Position numbers and translations under genes: made by a program. The notes under the pieces are model-generated. The model worked only from the letters and a program-made list of their open reading frames with translations. It had not been told where the DNA came from and did not search any database. Shown piece by piece: positions 32,916 to 39,826 of a DNA stretch of 39,841 nt; the stretch's first letter is position 1; every line of letters begins with the position of its first letter. The DNA comes from CAWUIO01 sp963922455 (GTDB lineage Bacteria > Bacteroidota > Bacteroidia > Cytophagales > Microscillaceae). The stretch covers positions 1-39,841 of the forward strand of contig CAWUIO010000063.1 of NCBI GenBank assembly GCA_963922455.1, read 5' to 3'.

Positions 32916-33374
32916 ATGTACAGTAGTTTATTATTCATACATTCTTGGCTTCGATGGGTGGTTTTGATTTTGGCCATCGTCGTAATTTTTAAATCGTTTA
33001 GCGGCTGGTTTGCCCAAAAGCAATTTACCAAGGGAGACAACCAGACTTCAGTATTTTTTATTGCCTTCATGCACACGCAATTAGTACTGGGCTTACTCTT
33101 GTATTTTGTATATAGTCCCCTCGGATCGGCTGCCTTTGAGGGGGGTATGGGAGCTGTGATGAAAAATGGAGCCATTCGGTATTGGGCGGTTGAGCATATT
33201 ACTACGATGATCTTAGCGGTAGTGGTCGCTCAAGTGGGCCGAAGTATTTCCAAAAAAGCGGCGACTGCTGTCAAAAAGCACCGTGCTTTGGCCATTTACA
33301 CTTTTTTAGCCTTGGTATTGATGTTGAGCCGCATCCCTTGGGATCAGGCCGAAAGAATGTTTAGAGGCCTGTAA
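32916..33374 (+). CDS. Cytochrome b-like four-helix membrane protein
   Basis: 152 residues with four predicted helices, at about 6-28, 45-68, 92-112 and 125-142. His residues lie in or near the helices (HSWLRWVVL, IAFMHTQLVL, WAVEHITTMIL), consistent with haem binding as in cytochrome b-type proteins. The family is common in Bacteroidota, usually with no known role. The loop GGMGAVMKNGAIRY is Gly-rich. It precedes fabD by 75 bp, with a strong hairpin between. Confidence 0.65.
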   Translation: MYSSLLFIHSWLRWVVLILAIVVIFKSFSGWFAQKQFTKGDNQTSVFFIAFMHTQLVLGLLLYFVYSPLGSAAFEGGMGAVMKNGAIRYWAVEHITTMILAVVVAQVGRSISKKAATAVKKHRALAIYTFLALVLMLSRIPWDQAERMFRGL

Positions 33375-33401
33375 ACCCAAATATTTACGTAACAATTCAG
33401 C

Positions 33402-33431
33402 CCGGATTCGCTGCATTCGCAGGGAATCCGG
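33402..33431. terminator. Strong hairpin between the membrane-protein gene and fabD
   Basis: CCGGATTC and GAATCCGG pair perfectly, with an inner CTGC/GCAG stem and a 4 nt ATTC loop. It is 27 bp after the previous stop and 19 bp before the fabD start. There is no T run. It could be a terminator, a 3'-end stabiliser, or a structure in the fabD leader. Confidence 0.5.
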
Positions 33432-33449
33432 CATTTAATTCAAGACACT

Positions 33450-34331
33450 ATGCACGCAATTGTATTTCCTGGACAAGGGGCCCAGTTTCCTGGAATGGGC
33501 AAAGACTTATATGAAAGCTCTGAACAGGCCCGGGACTTGTTTGAAGAAGCCAATACTCAATTAGGTTTTAAGATCACAGATTTGATGTTTGAAGGGAGCA
33601 AAGAGGAGCTTACCCAGACACGGGTAACCCAACCGGCTATCTTTTTACATTCGGTCATCTCGGTACTGATATCAGATGAATTTAAACCCGATATGGTAGC
33701 CGGACATTCTTTGGGCGAGTTTTCGGCCTTGGTGGCCAATCGCTGTCTCAGTTTTTCAGAGGCATTGGCTTTGGTATCGAAACGGGCGGAAGCCATGCAA
33801 AAGGCTTGCGAGATGGAAAAATCTACGATGGCCGCTGTGCTCGGTTTGGATGATGAGCTTGTAGAAAAAATTTGTGCCGAAGTGGATGAAATAGTTGTGC
33901 CGGCCAATTATAACTGTCCGGGGCAGCTGGTCATTTCAGGATCTATTCCAGGAGTAGAACATGCTTCGGCTTTATTAAAAGAAGCCGGGGCCAAGCGCGT
34001 GGTGCCCCTATCTGTGGGGGGAGCTTTTCACTCTCCATTTATGGAGCCAGCCCGTCAAGAGTTGGCCCAAGCCATTGAAGAAAGCACGTTTGCGGAGCCT
34101 ATTGCCCCGATTTATCAAAATATCAATGCCCAGCCCTCTCAGGATACGGCCCAGATCAAGCAAAACTTGATGGACCAGTTGACCGGTCCGGTACGTTGGA
34201 CGCAAACGGTACAACATATGATTCAGGACGGGGCCAATCATTTTAGCGAAGCTGGTCCGGGTAAGGTATTGCAGGGCTTGATCAAAAAAGTAGACCGAAG
34301 CGTGAAAACAGAAGCTTGGGCCAAAGCTTAA
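33450..34331 (+). CDS. fabD: Malonyl-CoA:ACP transacylase
   Basis: 293 residues. The N-terminal FPGQGAQFPGMG lies at residues 6-17, the nucleophile Ser87 in GHSLGE, and the His of the Ser/His pair at 194 in GGAFHSPFM. The family's Arg lies in VSKRAEAMQ. It transfers malonyl groups from CoA to acyl carrier protein in fatty acid synthesis. It is alone rather than in a fab cluster. The stop codon overlaps the left 9 bp repeat that flanks the MITE-like element at 34337-34621. Confidence 0.95.
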   Translation: MHAIVFPGQGAQFPGMGKDLYESSEQARDLFEEANTQLGFKITDLMFEGSKEELTQTRVTQPAIFLHSVISVLISDEFKPDMVAGHSLGEFSALVANRCLSFSEALALVSKRAEAMQKACEMEKSTMAAVLGLDDELVEKICAEVDEIVVPANYNCPGQLVISGSIPGVEHASALLKEAGAKRVVPLSVGGAFHSPFMEPARQELAQAIEESTFAEPIAPIYQNINAQPSQDTAQIKQNLMDQLTGPVRWTQTVQHMIQDGANHFSEAGPGKVLQGLIKKVDRSVKTEAWAKA

Positions 34332-34336
34332 CGTAG

Positions 34337-34621
34337 TAGGGCTGTCCGAAAAGCTAGCAAGCCTGGAAAGAGGAAAATGGAATTTTTGGTAAGCCTCCCA
34401 AAGAAAAAATTGGGGGCTTGCCCGCGCTAAAAAATAGGGCTAGGAACGAGAACATGTCAGCCCGCGCGGGCCGGGCTGCTGAGCCGGCCTGCGGGCAAAC
34501 CAGCGAGGGTCTCAGCCCACTCCTTTTAATGAAGAGGCGCCCATCCCTAAGCCAGGTTTGGTTAGGAATAGGGAGTTCTGAGCTTCTACGGTCAGTATAT
34601 GGTTTTTTCGGACAGTCTTAC
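34337..34621. mobile_element. Putative MITE-like element with terminal inverted repeats, enclosing repeat copy 9
   Basis: The left end reads TAGGGCTGTCCGAAAA and the right end, reverse complemented, GTAAGACTGTCCGAAAA. Counting from 34336, 15 of 17 bases match. The flanks TTAACGTAG (34328-34336) and TTTACGTAG (34622-34630) match at 8 of 9 bases, as expected of a target-site duplication. No transposase is present. The element contains copy 9 of the dispersed repeat. Family unknown; the ends resemble common insertion-sequence termini. Confidence 0.5.
34415..34553 (-). repeat. Dispersed structured intergenic repeat, copy 9 (divergent second arm)
   Basis: On the minus strand it begins GGCTTAGGGATGGGCGCC and ends GCGCGGGCAAGCC. 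The closing stem and third arm (CCCGCGC/GCGCGGG) are normal. The second arm is replaced by another hairpin, GGGCTGAG with CTCAGC-a-GCCC, so the fold is kept while the sequence is not. It lies inside the MITE-like element. Confidence 0.75.
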
Positions 34622-34657
34622 TTTACGTAGCCAAGATATTTGGTTTACCCGTTTTTT

Positions 34658-34786
34658 GGCTGAGGGATGGAACGGCATGTTTGAGCTCGTGAGGGCCTTG
34701 CGGGGAAAGGCAGCGAGTAGTGAGAGCCCGACCCCGGCCGGCACCTTAGGAACAATAAAGGCCCTATGTTTTGGCCGGGGGCAGCC
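34658..34786 (+). repeat. Dispersed structured intergenic repeat, copy 10
   Basis: It begins GGCTGAGGGATGGAACGGC and ends GGCCGGGGGCAGCC. The closing stem is GGCTG/CAGCC. The third arm is CCCCGGCC/GGCCGGGG. The second arm is CTCG/CGAG with an inner GCCTT/AAGGC. It lies 105 bp from copy 9 in opposite orientation, and 62 bp before sppA. Confidence 0.85.
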
Positions 34787-34848
34787 CCAGATCTTAGGAA
34801 ACTTCCTGGACTTGGGCTCGGTTTTATAAAAAAATTAAATGATTTACC

Positions 34849-36615
34849 ATGTTGGGATTTTTGAAATACACGTTCGCTACCGTAGTCGGCGTGTTTCTTT
34901 TCTTTGTGATTTTATTTCTCATTGGGTATTCTTTTGTACCAGATGATACGGTTAGCCTAGATGAGAAATCGGTGTTGGTCCTCAAACTCCGAAAACCTAT
35001 TTTGGAAAGAGCGGTGGAAAATCCCTTGGATGAAGTGGCCATTCCCATAGGGATGGCCCCGGGGGGCGATGGTTTGGTAGAGATCAAAAAGGCTATTCGT
35101 AGGGCCCAAGATGACCCTAAAATAGAGGGTATTTTACTGCATTTGAGTGGGGTTCGTACCGGTTTTGCCATCATGGAGGAAATTCGCAATACCCTCTTGG
35201 AATTTAAGACCCGTGAGAAGTTTGTATATGCCTACGGAGATTATTATTCGGAAGGGGCTTATTATTTGGCCTCGGTAGCAGATAAGATCTTTCTAAACGC
35301 GGAAGGGCTCATCGAGTTTGATGGCCTCACCATCGAGACGGAATTTTATGCTAAAGGATTGGCCAAGCTGGGAGTAAAGCCCTTGGTATTTAAGGTAGGG
35401 GCCTATAAAAATTATGCTGAGCCCTACACTGCTTCTCAAATGAGTGCCGAAACCAAAGAGCAATACACTTCTTTTTTGAATTCTATTTATGATTTCTACC
35501 TTAAGCAAGTGGCCGAGGCCCGGGGTTTGGACGAGGCCCGTCTGGAAGAGGCCTCAGACAATTTTATGATCCAAACCGCCGAAGATGCACTTGAGTACAA
35601 GCTCGTCACCGATGTGGCTTCGTATGAGACTTGCTTGGAAATGATCGCCAAAGAAATGGATGAAGAGGAAGCCGAGGATGTATCTTTAGTGCCGCTTTCC
35701 ACTTACTTAAAGGCTCCCTATGAGGAGACCAATATGTCGCGCAACCGTATTGCCGTGATTGTATGTTCGGGTGAAATTGGACTGGGCCGGGGTGATGAGG
35801 AAAGTATTGGCTCCGAAACTGTGGTGGAGGAGTTGCGAAAAGCCCGCAAAAGTAAACGCATACAAGCCATTGTGTTGCGAATTAATTCTCCGGGGGGCAG
35901 TGCCTTTGCCTCAGATTTGATTTGGCAAGAGGTGATACGTACCAAAAAAGAAAAACCTGTCATAGCGTCTATCTCCGATTATGGAACTTCAGGAGGATAT
36001 TATATGGCGATGGCCTGTGATAAGATCCTAGCCCAACCCAACACGGTTACGGGATCGATTGGGGTGGTGAGTGTCTTATTTGATGTGCAAGGGCTCGTGG
36101 AAGGAAAATTAGGGATTACCTATGACCGGGTCAGTACGGGTAACTACGCAGAAATACGGAGTGCTTTGCTTACCCGCGACTTGAAAGAAAAGGAAAAAGC
36201 TTACTTACAAGAATCGGCCAATCGGGTGTATCTTGACTTTATTAGCAAAGCGGCCAAAGGCAGGGACATGCCCGTGGACTCTATTGATGTGTTGGCCGGG
36301 GGGCGCGTATGGACAGGGATTCAAGCCTTGGAATTAGGTTTAATTGATCAATTGGGCAGTTTGGATGATGCGGTAGAAATAGCGGCCGAGGCAGCCGAGC
36401 TTGAGGAAGACGATTACCGGGTACGGTTTTACCCGATACAAAAATCCTTTTACGAGAAGTTGGCTGATAACCTTTCCGTGAAAAGTCCGCAGTGGTCCCA
36501 GCAATTCGAGGGAGAGGTACCTGCCTTGTTGCGTCGGTACTATGAGCAGTTGCAGCGCTTGGAAAAAATGGGGTCGGTACAGGCTTATTTTCCGGCGCAG
36601 GTGACTATTGACTAG
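34849..36615 (+). CDS. sppA: Signal peptide peptidase SppA, 67K type
   Basis: 588 residues with the double-domain layout of the long SppA form. An N-terminal membrane helix lies at about 5-29 (KYTFATVVGVFLFFVILFLI). The catalytic Lys187 is in VGAYKNYAEPYT in the first half. The nucleophile Ser381 is in DYGTSGGYYMAMACDKI in the second half. The Ser and Lys dyad match known SppA. It degrades cleaved signal peptides in the inner membrane. It is monocistronic, close to the repeat cluster that precedes it. Confidence 0.93.
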   Translation: MLGFLKYTFATVVGVFLFFVILFLIGYSFVPDDTVSLDEKSVLVLKLRKPILERAVENPLDEVAIPIGMAPGGDGLVEIKKAIRRAQDDPKIEGILLHLSGVRTGFAIMEEIRNTLLEFKTREKFVYAYGDYYSEGAYYLASVADKIFLNAEGLIEFDGLTIETEFYAKGLAKLGVKPLVFKVGAYKNYAEPYTASQMSAETKEQYTSFLNSIYDFYLKQVAEARGLDEARLEEASDNFMIQTAEDALEYKLVTDVASYETCLEMIAKEMDEEEAEDVSLVPLSTYLKAPYEETNMSRNRIAVIVCSGEIGLGRGDEESIGSETVVEELRKARKSKRIQAIVLRINSPGGSAFASDLIWQEVIRTKKEKPVIASISDYGTSGGYYMAMACDKILAQPNTVTGSIGVVSVLFDVQGLVEGKLGITYDRVSTGNYAEIRSALLTRDLKEKEKAYLQESANRVYLDFISKAAKGRDMPVDSIDVLAGGRVWTGIQALELGLIDQLGSLDDAVEIAAEAAELEEDDYRVRFYPIQKSFYEKLADNLSVKSPQWSQQFEGEVPALLRRYYEQLQRLEKMGSVQAYFPAQVTID

Positions 36616-36753
36616 GTCCTTGTACTATTTGGCTTAAAAACTACTTCAAAAATTACGTATTTTGTTCGTAGAGTTTTTCTGGAAAATCGGAAGTAGCTTT
36701 TTTTTTAAGTATACTTGTGTATAAACATTTGTTAACCAATCAATCTGCTTGTT

Positions 36754-37221
36754 ATGGCCTCTTATCTAGTAAAAAACGCTTATTTTTTGGCCCTAGTTTT
36801 TCTTGTTTTGATAGGCTTTCAAGGCATTCAGGCCCAAGAGATTACCGATGAAATTAAAGATGAACAATTACAGGTCTTACAAGAAGACCCTCGGGATTTT
36901 AATGCCCATTTTATTGTGGGGGCTTGGCACTATAATCAAGCGATTGCTCCCCATAAAAAAACCTTAAAAATGGACCTGAGTGAGTACTTGTCTAATGGAG
37001 CTGCGCTAGAAGCCGAAAAAGCTGTACACCTCAAAGCGGCTTTACCTTATTTTGAGAATGCCTTTGCGATTGACCGTAACAAGGCTCAAGTAAAAGATGT
37101 TCTGAAAGTAATTTATAAGCAATTAGGCAAACTACCGGTTGCCCGGGCCACGGATACCGAAGTTGACCAAAAGTTTGACGGACTACTTGGTAAAATCGAA
37201 TTTCAGGATTTGAGACAATAG
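36754..37221 (+). CDS. Secreted, probably TPR-like small protein
   Basis: 155 residues. The signal peptide (MASYLVKNAYFLALVFLVLI, cut near QAQ) is followed by a helical chain: DEIKDEQLQVLQEDPRDFNAH, then FIVGAWHYNQAI, then AVHLKAALPYFENAFAIDRNK, similar to tetratricopeptide-like repeats. No catalytic residues are seen. The upstream 138 bp holds the palindrome AAGTATACTT at 36707-36716. Confidence 0.65.
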   Translation: MASYLVKNAYFLALVFLVLIGFQGIQAQEITDEIKDEQLQVLQEDPRDFNAHFIVGAWHYNQAIAPHKKTLKMDLSEYLSNGAALEAEKAVHLKAALPYFENAFAIDRNKAQVKDVLKVIYKQLGKLPVARATDTEVDQKFDGLLGKIEFQDLRQ

Positions 37222-37250
37222 TAGTCTTTACTCGTTCTCCTTGATTCCTA

Positions 37251-37782
37251 ATGATTCATTTGGAAAGTAAAAGAAAAAAGAGGGAAAGCCTTTTAAAAAA
37301 GTATCCAGAAGCCGAAATCATAGATTTAAGCTCCAAGGGGCCAGAGCCTTATGTCCGCTTCAGTCCCTTTTTTCCCCACGGAGGCATTCCTATTCCATTT
37401 TCGGAGGGTCAGTTTGGGCAATCTGTTGAGGGTATTTGCCCAGGAGGATATTGATTCCAAAAAATTTGAAGTGCGCCATATGAAAGGTCTCAAACGAACC
37501 GAAAGGCGTTTGGGTAAAACCCTTGGGCACCGACGTGGCACTACAGGAAAGGTGCTATTAGGATATCATGAGGCCCGGTGGCAGATTTACCTCCCCACTT
37601 ACTATTGGGTCTTGAAAAACTGCTTGACAGAAGAGCTTGAAAGCCTCTCCCGTCTCTCTCAAAATCGGGATTTAGTTTTTTTGGATTATGAAACCCATGC
37701 GGAAGTAGAGGACCTTTCCCGTCCCTTATCGCATGCCTCCTTAGTACGGGCTTTTATAGAAAATCAATGGCCCCAGCCATAA
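37251..37782 (+). pseudogene. DUF6939-like gene broken by a frameshift
   Basis: Two overlapping frames together make one family-like protein of about 175 residues. The first (from ATG 37251) reads MIHLESKRKKRESLLKKYPE, then AEIIDLSSKGPEPYVRFSPF, then SVEGICPGGY and a stop. The second, +1 relative, continues from about 37432 as VFAQEDIDSKKFEVRHMKGL, then TLGHRRGTTG, and LPTYYWVLKNCL to LSHASLVRAF. From memory, the family has SVEGIWQGLKVF at the junction. The missing residues and the frame shift together fit loss of 20 bp between two GGTATTTG copies; one copy remains at 37431-37438. A base-call error cannot mimic this easily. A short split protein might still be made, but loss of function is likely. 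Confidence 0.7.
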
Positions 37783-37787
37783 AAAAA

Positions 37788-37813
37788 CTACCCAGTTTTT
37801 TAGAACCGGGTAG
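37788..37813 (-). terminator. Intrinsic terminator reading toward the minus strand
   Basis: CTACCC pairs with GGGTAG, and GTT with AAC inside across A/C mismatches. On the minus strand the stem is followed by TTTTTTT. No minus-strand gene lies upstream of it within the window. On the plus strand it may still serve as a 3'-end hairpin for the broken gene that ends 6 bp before it. Confidence 0.55.
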
Positions 37814-38133
37814 CACTCCTTATGAGAAAGCCTCTCTATCAGGGCTTTAACATTACACTTAGGCATTTAACTGAAATTATTTCCAAAGGGTTCATTAGGC
37901 GCCTAAAAAACTCCATTTGCGGGTATGATTGACCAAGATACGACCAAAGAAGGGCTCGATACGGCGAATCAACGTAGATAGAGGACGTATGATTAATTTT
38001 AATTATATTTGAGGTATAAAGTTAGTCAGAACAGGTTTACGGTATTGTTAAGGCTTGTTCCGTATTATTCTTACTTATACAAATCAGTTTAGCTCGCTCT
38101 TCCAAGGGAACAAGTTCCGGTATTAGGTGCTCT
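37814..38133. other. 320 bp intergenic region, hairpins and palindrome
   Basis: It has no gene that I can support. It contains an AAAGCC ... GGCTTT stem with a 10 nt loop near 37827-37849, a 12 bp palindrome TTAGGCGCCTAA at 37895-37906, and a -7-like TATATTTG at 38004-38011. With the terminator at its left edge facing the minus strand, a small RNA transcribed on the minus strand is possible. Confidence 0.4.
38004..38011 (+). promoter_or_regulatory. Candidate -7 element TATATTTG upstream of the DUF427 gene
   Basis: It matches TAnnTTTG, 122 bp before the start at 38134. The -33 region has no TTTG, so it is weak. Confidence 0.3.
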
Positions 38134-38631
38134 ATGAAAAATATTGAAAGAATCCCACCCCAGCCTGGTCAAGAATCTGTCTGGGATTATCCTCGTCCTC
38201 CTAAATTGGAGGCCTGTACCCGTCATGTGCAAGTAGTTCACCAAGATGTGGTCATTGTTGATACGCGTAATTGCGTACGAGTATTGGAAACCAGCCATCC
38301 CCCCGGGTTTTATTTTTCTCCTTCGGATGTACGGATGGAGCTATTGTCCCTTAATACAGAGGTATCCTTCTGTGAGTTTAAAGGCAAGGCCAATTACTAT
38401 GATGTACGGACCGGCGAAGAGCTTACACCCGATGTCGCTTGGGTATATTTTAACCCGACTAAGGGCTTTGGTGACTTGAAAGACTACATTTCTTTTTACC
38501 CCAACCGGGTAGATGCTTGCTATGTAGACGGTGAGAAAGTAAGCAATCAAGAGGGTAATTTTTATGGAGGGTGGATCACCTCAGATATTGTCGGTCCTTT
38601 TAAAGGAGGTACGGGTACTTGGGGTTGGTAA
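38134..38631 (+). CDS. DUF427 domain protein
   Basis: 165 residues covering one DUF427 domain. It has the family pattern ESVWDYPRPPKLEAC, VRVLETSHPPGFYFSP, CEFKGKANYYDV, DYISFYPNRVDACYVDGEKV, and a Gly-rich end, GNFYGGWITSDIVGPFKGG. It is soluble and of unknown function. It is 32 bp upstream of the alpha/beta hydrolase gene and probably co-transcribed with it. Confidence 0.9.
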   Translation: MKNIERIPPQPGQESVWDYPRPPKLEACTRHVQVVHQDVVIVDTRNCVRVLETSHPPGFYFSPSDVRMELLSLNTEVSFCEFKGKANYYDVRTGEELTPDVAWVYFNPTKGFGDLKDYISFYPNRVDACYVDGEKVSNQEGNFYGGWITSDIVGPFKGGTGTWGW

Positions 38632-38663
38632 GAATTTGCAATAATCATTAAGCACAAACAGAC

Positions 38664-39548
38664 ATGGGGTTAAGCACTCAGGAATGGCAGCAAAAAGGGA
38701 ATTATTTTGTTCACTTGGGCCGTCGTATATTTTACATGGACGAGGGCCAAGGGCCTACTTTAATATGCCTACACGGCTTTCCAACCGCCTCTTGGGATTG
38801 GGAACCGATTTGGCAAGAACTCACGAGCCATTTCCGAGTGGTCGCCCTTGACTTTTTAGGTTTTGGTTTTTCAGACAAGCCACGATCGCATACCTATAGT
38901 CTCCTTGAGCAAGCGGATATCGTAGAAAGTTTGGCCAAGCATTTATCCATCTCCGTTTGCCACGTTCTGTCCCACGATTATGGAGATTCGGTTGCCCAGG
39001 AATTGATGGCCCGCCACCAGGATAAAGGAGAACATGCCGTTTTACAGCTTCTTTCGGTTTGTATGCTGAATGGTGGGATCATCCCGGCCACCCACCGCCC
39101 CCAGCCTATCCAGACTTTATTGATTGGCCCCTTTGGTCCTTTGTTGGTCCGGCTTCTGAGCAAAAAAAGGATGATGAAGGCTTTAGCCAAAGTATTTGGT
39201 CCGGAAACCCAACCTAGCCAAACCGTACAAGATGAGTTTTGGCATTTGATTTCACAGCAGAACGGACATTTGCTTAGCCATCGTATTTTAGTATACTTGC
39301 ATGACCGACGGGACAACGCAGAACGCTGGGTGGGTGCCCTGCAAAAAAACCAACTCCCTTACTGCTTTATTAATGGGCCAGAAGATCCGATATCGGGTCG
39401 TCATATGGCAGAAAAATTAAAAGAGCTAGCTCCTCAATCACAAGTGGTCTACCTGGACAACATTGGGCATTATCCGCAGACCGAAGACCCTCAGGGCACG
39501 TGGCAAGCGTATTGGTCATTTGTGTCACCGCTTTTGAGTCCCGCCTAA
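38664..39548 (+). CDS. Alpha/beta hydrolase, haloalkane dehalogenase / epoxide hydrolase-like
   Basis: 294 residues. The oxyanion motif HGFP lies at 37-40 and LDFLGFGFSDKP at 62-73. The nucleophile position is in SHDYGDS, so Asp105 is the likely nucleophile (as in HDWG of dehalogenases), not a Ser. The catalytic His is in NIGHYPQTEDP near the C-terminus. This Asp-type pattern fits haloalkane dehalogenases and epoxide hydrolases rather than esterases. The substrate is unknown. It ends 65 bp before the tRNA gene. Confidence 0.85.
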   Translation: MGLSTQEWQQKGNYFVHLGRRIFYMDEGQGPTLICLHGFPTASWDWEPIWQELTSHFRVVALDFLGFGFSDKPRSHTYSLLEQADIVESLAKHLSISVCHVLSHDYGDSVAQELMARHQDKGEHAVLQLLSVCMLNGGIIPATHRPQPIQTLLIGPFGPLLVRLLSKKRMMKALAKVFGPETQPSQTVQDEFWHLISQQNGHLLSHRILVYLHDRRDNAERWVGALQKNQLPYCFINGPEDPISGRHMAEKLKELAPQSQVVYLDNIGHYPQTEDPQGTWQAYWSFVSPLLSPA

Positions 39549-39613
39549 AAAAATTCACGCCCCGCCTTTGTAGATTTTCCCGAAAAGCGCTTATGTTTGC
39601 AATCCAAAATCAC

Positions 39614-39698
39614 AGAGAGTTGGCGGAGTGGTCGAACGCGGTGGTCTTGAAAACCATTGTACCGAAAGGTACCGGGGGTTCGAATCCCTCACTCTCTG
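39614..39698 (+). tRNA. tRNA-Ser (anticodon UGA)
   Basis: A 7 bp acceptor stem AGAGAGT/ACTCTCT with discriminator G, an anticodon loop CTTGAAA with TGA at 39648-39650 and flanking TGGT/ACCA stem, a long variable arm (GTACCGAAAGGTAC) as in class II tRNA, and a T-loop GTTCGAATC. No CCA is encoded. A T run follows the gene at 39701-39706. Confidence 0.95.
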
Positions 39699-39765
39699 CT
39701 TTTTTATCCCTTCCTATTTTCAATAAGCCTACAAGCCTTCCCATACTTTGATTCCCCCCCCCTCG

Positions 39766-39826
39766 GGCGCAAGCATAAGCGCAGCAGTGCTTGTGCCTCT
39801 TCTCATCCGACAGCGTCCCCGCTGTC
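39766..39826. repeat. Cluster of hairpins at the right edge, element cut by the window end
   Basis: GGCGCAAGCA pairs with TGCTTGTGCC over 10 bp with one G-T pair and a 12 nt loop. GACAGCG pairs with CGCTGTC around TCCC. The following TGCCTCAGGCA is a further short palindrome. They sit after a run of nine C. It differs from the ten-copy repeat. It may be a second intergenic repeat or a REP-like unit, but only one copy is visible. Confidence 0.45.

Noticed and set aside
34418..34829. Frames of about 70-76 codons between fabD and sppA
   Set aside because: They run through repeat copies 9 and 10 and the MITE-like element. The peptides have no conserved pattern among copies.
39500..39751. An 83-codon frame across the end of the hydrolase gene and the tRNA
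   Set aside because: It crosses the tRNA-Ser gene, whose structure is certain, so it is a chance frame.
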